Source: Imbricaverruca yamaguchii (Eukaryota; Arthropoda; Thecostraca; Neoverrucidae). From it: DNA of 64,000 nt. Positions 56,319-64,000 of the stretch are shown here, piece after piece (within the stretch, counting starts at the first letter, position 1; every line of letters starts with the position of its first letter). Made by a program: the position numbers and the translations under genes. The stretch lies in assembly GCA_034440575.1 (NCBI GenBank), contig JAOTOL010001375.1, forward strand, positions 62,001 through 126,000, written 5' to 3'. The notes below the pieces were generated by a model that was not told the origin of the DNA, searched no databases, and worked only from the letters and a program-made list of their open reading frames with translations.

Positions 56319-57125
56319 AAAGACATAAAGACATAAAAGATGACATAAAAGGCAACTATGAGACACAAGGGCCCTTCTTGGTTGCACTATGGACTCTCAA
56401 CCAGTTGCCAACGAAATCCGTTCATCAGCTCTCCATGGAATACTGAAAAGCAATCCCTCTATTCTTATGATTGTCTACGCTGTTTTTAAAGATGTTCAAT
56501 GTGCTGCTACTAACAATGGTTTCTGGCAGCTAGTTCTAGTGTTCACCCTTTTGGTGAAGAAAGACTGTCTTAACCTTGTCCTGCTGCGGTTACCTTTAAC
56601 TTTGAATTGATGACCTCTAATTGCATCATTTCTGTTAAATTCAAACATTTCCCTAGGATATCCCTTCTCCTGACCATGGACAAATTTAAAGACCTCGATG
56701 AGATCTCCTCTCAGCCTTCTATATCTAAGTGAAAACATATTCAATGTCTTCAATCTTTCCTCATATGCCACGTTGCTTATACCATTAACCATTTTTGTAG
56801 CCCTCTTTTAGACTCTCTAAAAGCCAACAATCTTTTTCATAACTAGGAGACCAAGCTTAGATGCAGTATTCCAAATGTCGCCTGACATATGCACAATAAA
56901 GCTCCCTGATGACTTCCTTACTTCTGTATGATACATTCCTATTTATTGCCCCACGCATTCTCAGTGCCTTCTTCCTAGCTTCCTTGGTCTGTTCTGATGC
57001 CCAAAATTTTGCGTTCAGAATAACACATAAGTCCTGCTCAGACGCCAATAGTACTTCGCAATCCATCCAGTATGGAGCCATTATATGCTGCCTACCTACA
57101 TGCATGATTTTGCACTCTGGGTCAC
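56319..57125 (-). mobile_element. CR1-clade LINE, 3' fragment
   Basis: Same family as 3813-5570 and the 58.5-63.07 kb copy. On the minus strand it codes for CKIMHVGRQHIMAPYWM, ARKKALRMRGAINRNVSYRS, LYCAYVRRHLEYCI and RYRRLRGDLIEVFKFVHG. It ends with GGGCCCTTGTGTCTCATAG and a TTTATGTCTTTATGTC tail. Truncation at about 57125 leaves only the post-RT region, and frameshifts break that. Confidence 0.9.
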
Positions 57126-57129
57126 CCGT

Positions 57130-58450
57130 TGGCTTAACCATGCGTAGCTGCACAATTATACTTTGGAACAACCGAAATGTTTTGAAGAACATCAAACACG
57201 CAAATAACTGACCCCGACCCAAACCCGAAATAACTCAGGTTCTATTACCCACATATTGCACACGACGCGGTAGGTAGGTACCTATAACAGACATGAAGTT
57301 CACTTCGTGTCAGCGATCAAGTGTTGAACAGGTTTATCATTTTGCGCTGAAGAAAAAACATTACGACTCTGTGGATCGTTGATAACAATATGTGCGAAAG
57401 GCAAATCAAAGCCGAGATGTTGGTCTCGCGCATGTCTTCCCTCCCACCCCATCCGCACTTCGTACATATATCCGTACTTCCCATCCGTACATAGCTCAAT
57501 ACTCTCCAGCCTGGTGGCGGTTTCAAGGGAGATAAAGGCGCCGGGGTTGATACCGGCAGACGACAGAGGAGGTGACATCGGGAATGAAACGATACCAGGC
57601 TTGGCAAAGCCGGAGCAATGTGCGAATTAGTATTCGAAAACGCCTGGTGGAAAGAGGACGTGTGATTTTTTCCGACGTACATAAACGCCACAAGCATTTG
57701 TGATAATTAGAGTCGATTCCTATCGTTATACAAAGCGAATAGCAAACATGTTCCCGAAGTATCGGTAAGCCGCATTGAAAACGTGAGCATCCTGACAGCA
57801 CCAGAGGTGTGGCTCTGTGTGGGATAATTTTAATTTGATATTTGTTACATTTAACTATTTTTAATACCTCTGATCGTTAACGATATTTCGTTTTCACAAT
57901 CAGCGTCAGAATTAAAAGAACGAAAAGAATACGCCGAAGGGAAAGTTGATGTAAAAAATCAAAACTTTGGTAGGCGAAGAAGAAAAAAACATGCCAAAAT
58001 CGACAAATGCGTAAAATTCACTTTGCTGAAATGTTTTAACTCAAAATTGACTTTCAATCAAATGCAATATGCTCCATGGGCTGTAGGATATCTGTACCTG
58101 CTGTGAAGTCCTATTTACATGCCCTATTGAAAACTCTAAAAACATATGAGTGCACATGCAATTTCAAAATTAACCCCTTGCAAAATTACAGATTAAAAAA
58201 AATATATCCTCCCCCAAAGTGGTGTGCCAGGACGAGTTGTTTCGGGTGCCGTTTACAGTTTGCCGCCAGGTGTCAAGGTGGGAGGACGTCCGTCGGAGCT
58301 CCAGGTTTCCAGATAAGTCGTTGCAGAACAGGGCAGTACTCTAGTCTGAGCTGTGGATAGGTGTTTAGCAATTACTTCTGTGATTATATTTCATTAGTTT
58401 TTATCTTATAAGCATTTTCGTAGCACGCAAACTATACTATATTAACCTAG
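57130..58450. other. Unannotated
   Basis: No gene recognised. The 5' limit of the CR1 element may lie within the right part of this stretch. Confidence 0.35.
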
Positions 58451-58996
58451 CGACGCCGCCGTGCGCCATCTTCGTGTGCGCCAAGGCGAGGCCTCGTGGC
58501 TTTCGGCGTGTTCTCGACGCTTCGATTTCTGTAGTAGGAGATATTACAAGTGTGTAGATTTCATAAGTACATTAGACAACATTCATGCGATCCTAACATA
58601 CTTTATTTATTTTTTGTTGTGCATAGTGTGTTTGGTGTTGAAGTTGAAGAAAGGGTTTAATTGGCAGTAAGTTGGGGGTATTCATAAGTGCTGTGTGACT
58701 GTTCATTTTTCTGTCTAGCCATAAGTGATACCAAAAGGGATATTCATACAGGTGTCTACTTGTGTGGAAGACAATTAGATTAGACATTTTGTTTATTTAT
58801 TTAAAAAACAACAAGAACAATAAAATAAAAACAAACAAACGATTGCTTAATAGTTTCTGCTTTTCTTCAGGTACTCAGATAATTGACTCACAGTATAGGA
58901 GGTAGCGATTTATAGTGAATGGTAGTTGGCTTTTTTGTCGGTTGTTTAGCGAGTTAATTTTAATCTAAATCTAGGCATAAGCTGCAGCGTTTAGGA

Positions 58997-59941
58997 TGGT
59001 TTCGACCAGGATGCAGGCACTAGAGGAAGAGATTAGGACCCTTAAGGCAGAGGTTTCCAAGCTCAAGGCTGCCCTTGTTGCACAGGGTAGGCAAGATAAA
59101 GCAACAAGGGGTCACTCCGTAGCAGGGACATCATATTCCTAGGTGGTCGCAGGCCACCAGGTAGCTGAGGCTTCCCCTACTGTGGAGGTGGCTGGGATCT
59201 CTCGAGAGGGGAGTGTTAATAGTGAACAGAGGAGGGGTAGTTCTGGTAGGTCACAGGAGGGGAAGTGGCATGAGGTCAGGGGGTGGATGATTTGGAGACG
59301 CGAACCTAAGGAAAGGGTCAGTGAGTGGCAGGTGGCAGGTGGTAGGAGCGGGAGGAAGTCTAGCCGACCGGCCCAACGGGCAGGCATATTAACAACAAAT
59401 ATGTTCCAGGCATTGGATGACTGCCCCCAGGATAGTAGTAGTAAGGAGTCAGTGCTGATCCTAGGAGACTCTCGTGTGCGACATTTAGAGCGGGTATTTT
59501 GTAAAGGTAGGAGGGACAGGAGGTGCATCACCAGGCCTGGTGCCAAGGTGAAGGACCTGGTACCTGCGGTCGCACAGGTCACCAGTGATCACCAGTTAAA
59601 TACAGTCATAGTGCATGTAGGGGTAAATAACATAGGTCATACTAGGAATGAGGAGCTTCTGCGGGAGTACAGGGCCCTTCTGGCCACCCTGAAGGGTACC
59701 AATAGAGTCATTGTAACAGCAATTTTGCCTAGGGCTAGAGCCTCCCCTGAGTGGAGCTCTAGGGCACTGGCAGCTAACGTCAGGGTAGGAAAGCTCTGCC
59801 ATGAGCTAGGTTTTACATTGTAGACGAGTGGAGCAGGTTTTATGCATCGTGGGACCTCTATCAGAGGGATGGCCTGCACTTCTCTGAGAAGGAGGTCCAT
59901 GTGTTAGGTAAAGTGTACGAGCATGTCCTTCAGGGAAACTA
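58997..59941 (+). pseudogene. CR1 ORF1: coiled coil plus SGNH esterase
   Basis: The start ATG at 58997 gives MVSTRMQALEEEIRTLKAEV, a heptad-like coiled coil of about 35 residues that would allow trimerisation. A TAG at 59140 interrupts an otherwise open frame. The esterase domain follows with block I ILGDSRVRHLERV, GVNNIGHTRNE (block III position) and, after a frameshift at about 59818, DGLHFSEKE (block V, Asp-x-x-His). The Ser-Asp-His catalytic set is thus visible. Esterase-type ORF1 proteins are known from CR1-clade LINEs, where they may interact with membranes or RNA. The stop and frameshift make it a pseudogene. Confidence 0.85.
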
Positions 59942-59950
59942 GGAAATGGG

Positions 59951-62900
59951 GTGGGGAGGGATGAAATTGCATTGCCAACTCAGGAATATTCCAATAGTGT
60001 CAGCCAAGGCAATAGAACCTCAAAGTCTGCAAATAGGGACAGCAGCAATTCAAGGGGACAGAGTGATAGTTCATCTAGTGATAAAAGAACTCAGTATGAA
60101 AAAGCCAAAGGTGGTTATGGAGCATTTGTTAAGTGTGTGATGTTTAATGCTCAGAGTATCCGTTCCAAATTTGATGAGTTCAAGTGTTATGTTGCTGAGG
60201 AGGAACCAGATTTTGTTTGCATTACGGAGGCATGGGTCAGGGATTGGGGTACGAAGGCATGGGGTATTTTGGAGATAACTTACAGGACTATGAGATCCAG
60301 GGATACAATATGTGTTCGTGCAATAGGGGTCCAGCAATGAAAGGGGGTGGTGTAATGCTCTATATTAATAGCTTATTCAGTTCTCAAAAAGTAGCAGGTG
60401 GGGATAAAAATGTGTCTGTGGAGTCCATTTGGCTTGATGTCACTGTGGGAAAAGGCAACAGCAATACTCTTAGGATAGGAGCTTTCTACCGATCAGGAAC
60501 CCTGCCACATTCTCAGAAACTGGAGCTTGACAAGGTGATTTGTGAGGAAATCAGTAGAAACGTTAAGAGGAAGTGCCTTATTCTTGGTGACTTTAATCTA
60601 AAGGGATACGAAAATGCTGGTGTTGGCTCCCCATCATGCAAAATGTTTAGAAAATGCCTTGAAGAGGACCTGTTCTTACAACAGTTGGTATCGGAACCTA
60701 CCAGGCATGGTTCATTCTTGGACCTTGTATTCTCGGATTTAAGTGACTTGTTTCAAGACTTGACTGTAAGCGAAACTCTGGGAAAAAGTGACCATAACAT
60801 AGTTAGATTCAAGGCACATGTAGGGGAAATTATTAAGGATAATTTGGTAAAGGTTCCAAATTTCAACAGAGCAGACTTTGACGGCATGAGATTGGCTTTA
60901 AGTGTCATCAGATGGGAAGAAGAATTATCCAATTTAAATGCCTGTGAAATGTGGGAAAAGTTCAAATCTTACTTGAAGGAAACTCAGATTAGACATGCCC
61001 CGAAAAGCAAAGACGCAAAAGAAGGGTAGGAAAGCCAGCATGGCTTACACCAGACTTGATAAAAGCAATTAAGGCTAAGAAAACTGCATTTAGATTATTT
61101 AAAGAAGCCTCAAATGTCGTTAATCTAAAGGCGTATCGAAAAGCTAGAGACACTGTGAAGCAAAAAACCAGAGCAGCAAAGCGAGCAAAAGAACTGGATT
61201 TAGCTAGAAACTGTTATGGGGACAGTAAAAAGTTCTTAGTTTCTACAAGCTGAGTACAGTTTCTAGCACAATTGGTCCACTGGAAGTAAACGGGACTACA
61301 TTGGGTGAGGATAGTGAGATGGTTGAGGAGCTGAGCAAGCAGTTCAAATCATTGTTTACATTGGAAGATATGACCAATCTGCCAACCGTACACCATAGTT
61401 CAGTGACATGGGATCTGACAAATGATGTTGATTTCATTGGTAGTGATGTTGTTTACAATCATATCATGAAAATAAAGCCAAACAAGGCAGCAGGACCTGA
61501 TGAAATTTATGCTAGGGTGTTGCGGGAAACTGAAAAGGAACTGGCATTTCCACTTAGTATAATATTTTGTAGATCAGTTGCACAAAATGAAATTCCAACC
61601 GATTGGAAAAGGGCAAATGTAGTTCCTATTTTCAAGAAAGGAGAAAGAGGGAAAGTTAAAAACTATAGGCCAGTAAGTCTCACATCCCTAGTCTGCAAGG
61701 TGCTCGAATCAATTATCAAGGATAGAATAGTTAGTTATCTGGAAGGTAGCAGATTGATTCAAGATACTCAACATGGGTTTAGAAAAGGACGATCGTGTCT
61801 CACAAACCTCTTGGACTTTTTGAACTTCGCCACAGAACAATTTGATCAGGGAAATCAGGTTGATGTAGCATATCTTGACTTTAGTAAGGCCTTTGACAAG
61901 GTACCCCATAAACGGTTAATGATACAGCTTCAGTCCCATGGTATTGCAGGTAGCATCTTAAAATGGATAGAGTTGTGGCTTTCAGATAGACAGCAAAGAG
62001 TGATGCTAAATGGTACAAAGTCATCATGGCAAAATGTTCTTAGTGGAGTCCCCCAGGGGTCAGTACTAGGGCCATTACTGTTCACTATATTTGTAAATAA
62101 CATTGAAAGTGGCCTAAGTAGTCAAGTTTTCAAATTTGCGGATGATTTGAAGGTCTTTAGGGCAATAGCAGGTCAGGATGAGCATATCCCGCTGCAAAAA
62201 GACTTAGACTAACTTGTGAAGTGGTCCGAAGAATGGCAAATGAAATTTAATTTTGATAAGTGCAAAATCATGCATGTAGGTAAGCAGCATATGAAGGCTC
62301 CATACTTGATGGGTTGCCAAGTGCTATCAGTGACTCAACAGGAGAAGGATTTAGGTGTTATTCTAAACACAAAACTGGGGGCATCAGAACAGACCAAGGA
62401 AGCCAGGAAGAAGGCACTGAGAATGCTCGGGGCAATAAATAGGAATGTATCATACAGAAGTGAGGAAGTGACCAGGAAGCTTTACTGTGCATACGTCAGG
62501 CCACATTTAGAATACTGCATCCAAGCTTGGTCTCCTAGCTATGAAAAAGATTGTTGGCTTTTAGAGAGAGTACAAAAGAGGGCTACAAAAATGGTTAATG
62601 GCATAAGCAACCTGGCATATGAGGAAAGATTGAAGAAAGTGAATATGTTTTCACTCAGATATAGAAGGCTGAGAGGAGATCTCATCGAGGTCTTTAAATT
62701 TGTCCATGGTCTGGAGAGGGGATACCTTGGGGAAATGTTTGAATTTAACAGAAATGATGCAATTAGAGGTCATAAATTCAAAATTAATGTTAACCACAGC
62801 AGAACAAGGTTAAGACAAACTATCTTCACCAACAGGGTAGTAGAACATTGGAACCAGCTGCCAGAAAACATTGTCAGTAACAGCACATTGAACATCTTTA

Positions 62901-62964
62901 AAACAGCATAGACAATCATTATAAGAATAGAGGGCTTGCTTTTCAGTATTACAGGGAGGGCTGA
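59951..62964 (+). pseudogene. CR1 ORF2: endonuclease plus reverse transcriptase
   Basis: The endonuclease shows CVMFNAQSIRSKFDEF, FVCITEAW, GGGVMLYI, IGAFYRSG, LILGDFNLKGYE, SFLDLVFSD and KSDHNIVRF (catalytic Asp-His). The RT shows GPDEIYARVL, NYRPVSLTSLVCKVLE, DFSKAFDKVPHKRL, SGVPQGSVLGPLLF and KFADDLKVF (catalytic DD intact). A C-terminal domain (YCAYVRPHLEYCIQAWSP) follows. Frameshifts fall near 60250, 61020, 61240 and 62900. A Glu-to-stop change lies at about 62210; the truncated copy at 4.7 kb keeps the Glu there, so each copy carries private damage. Confidence 0.9.
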
Positions 62965-63069
62965 TTGACAGATTTGGCGGACAACTGGTTCAGTGTACAG
63001 AGTGCAACCAAGAAGGGCCCTTGTGGCTCATAGTTGCACTAATCTTTTATGTCTTTATATCTTTAAATC

Positions 63070-64000
63070 ATATGTCAATTGATTTTTGCTATCTCCAAAA
63101 GCTATCTCCGAAAATCCAAGCTGTTTACGTCGTTCTTTTTCATTGCCAGATTTGATGCCCTAATAGGTTCCTTTACCCGGAATTTTCAATGACATTTTGA
63201 CAATTTGCTGAGGTGTCCACGACCCCAGATTCCATTTTCATCCAAAAAATTCGGTTTCGGCGAACTTCGAATTCGACGTCGTTTGTAGCGATTTGGTTAT
63301 CAAAGCCAAATACACACAGTTTGTTCTGCTTTCATTTTCCTAACATATGGATAATTGTGCAGCACAGTGTCCCATGCGGAATGCCCACATGCGCAGTGTC
63401 TCAAAAACGTGAACAATGAATATATATGAGTAGTCACCTGAAGGTTGTGCAAATGATGTGTCCTGGTACAGCCTACGTGCACTGCGACAACAAAGGGTGG
63501 CTTGCATTAGGCGTTCGACGGCACGTCCACATAAATGATGCTCTGCAGGTGGAAATATAGCATAATTGTACTCCTTGCTGAGATGTTAGCATGGTCGAAT
63601 ATCGTCAGACTGCATCGTTGTCACGTGTAATGGCATTCAGTACGTGTTGTAGGTAGCCAGATGTTCTGAAGTAAACTTACGTCGCTATACGGAATATGCT
63701 ACGACAAATGTCACCAAAATCTCAAATCACCAAAATCTCAAAATCTCAAAATCACCAAAATCTCAAAAATGTCACCATTCGCAGTAGTTGCAGCATAGCA
63801 ACGCCAAGTCCGGATCATACTGTTCTTTCATCAGATCAAATACTCTGTCTTCCCAAAAATTGAATCAAGGTCAAGGTTACTAAACAGAGGTTAGGTCAAA
63901 GTATCTCTTCTTATCGCAGTACAGGGAAAACATTTTGTGCAGAACTTAATAAAATAATGATATAGACATTCTGCTTTCAAGTATGTGACAAGGTCCATGG
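63070..64000. other. Right end, unannotated
   Basis: No gene recognised. A short ATCACCAAAATCTCAAA repeat lies at about 63715-63775. Confidence 0.45.

Larger units (their letters stand above)
58455..63066 (+). mobile_element. CR1-clade LINE, nearly full-length, inactivated
   Basis: It contains a probable 5'UTR (GC-richer from about 58455), ORF1 with a coiled coil and an SGNH esterase, ORF2 with endonuclease and RT, and a TTATGTCTTTATATC 3' tail. The last 1.75 kb is very similar to 3813-5570, so the family was recently active. Single-base indels and two nonsense changes disable it. The exact 5' end is unknown. Confidence 0.9.

Overview
The window is eukaryotic, non-coding-rich and repeat-dense, most likely from an arthropod with a large genome; a chelicerate such as a tick fits, but this is not proven. 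The grounds are several LINE clades (CR1, I and a Daphne/L2-like type), Penelope-like fragments, tRNA-derived SINEs, CCTAACC-rich AT tracts reminiscent of the arthropod telomere unit, several satellites, and a host gene with multi-kilobase introns. There are no operons, rRNA genes, CRISPR arrays or bacterial signals.

The one host gene I can assemble is an HNF4-like (NR2A) nuclear receptor on the minus strand, running off the left edge. Exon 3 (1714-1808) encodes the second zinc finger and exon 2 (6912-7089) the first. Two alternative 5' coding exons, at 16782-16890 and 40630-40747, both end in phase 1 and can splice to exon 2. A CpG-rich stretch with GC boxes and CACGTG palindromes near 47.1-47.6 kb may hold the distal promoter and a 5'UTR exon. 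A second CpG/GC-box/CCAAT region near 17.0-17.1 kb may be the proximal promoter. No ligand-binding-domain exon lies in the window. The exon joins are inferred from splice consensus, phase and homology.

Most of the rest is mobile or tandem DNA, much of it in this gene's introns. From left to right: a Penelope-like fragment (0.33-1.54 kb); a 52-bp retro-insertion (2.8 kb); a truncated CR1 LINE (3.8-5.6 kb); a three-copy ~145-bp repeat (6.1-6.5 kb); a (GGTT)40 tract fused to a SINE tail (7.7-8.0 kb); a 78-bp array (8.4-8.9 kb); an eroded short-period repeat (10.4-11.4 kb); a nearly complete I-clade LINE (22.2 to about 27.9 kb, minus); a SINE split by a 2.85-kb LINE (30.5-33.5 kb); an inverted, broken copy of exon 1b with a 31-bp expansion (35.0-35.4 kb); a second Penelope-like fragment (37.4-37.7 kb); and a 26-copy, 31-bp satellite (38.9-39.7 kb). 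To the right of the gene are an inverted pair of TTAA-flanked elements (45.5-46.3 and 49.6-50.5 kb), a second SINE (52.2 kb), an hAT-like MITE (52.6-53.0 kb), a GC-rich 36/21-bp satellite (53.4-54.2 kb), a CR1 3' fragment (56.3-57.1 kb) and a nearly full-length but inactivated CR1 (about 58.5-63.07 kb).

The most interesting system is a family of retro-inserts sharing one 3'-terminal hairpin of the form GGGCGC...GCGCCC-TAAAACC followed by AACC-like repeats. It occurs at the end of the I-clade LINE, in related form at the end of the tRNA-SINE, and alone as 52-60-bp inserts, two of which carry clear target-site duplications. This suggests one reverse transcriptase recognising a minimal 3' hairpin.
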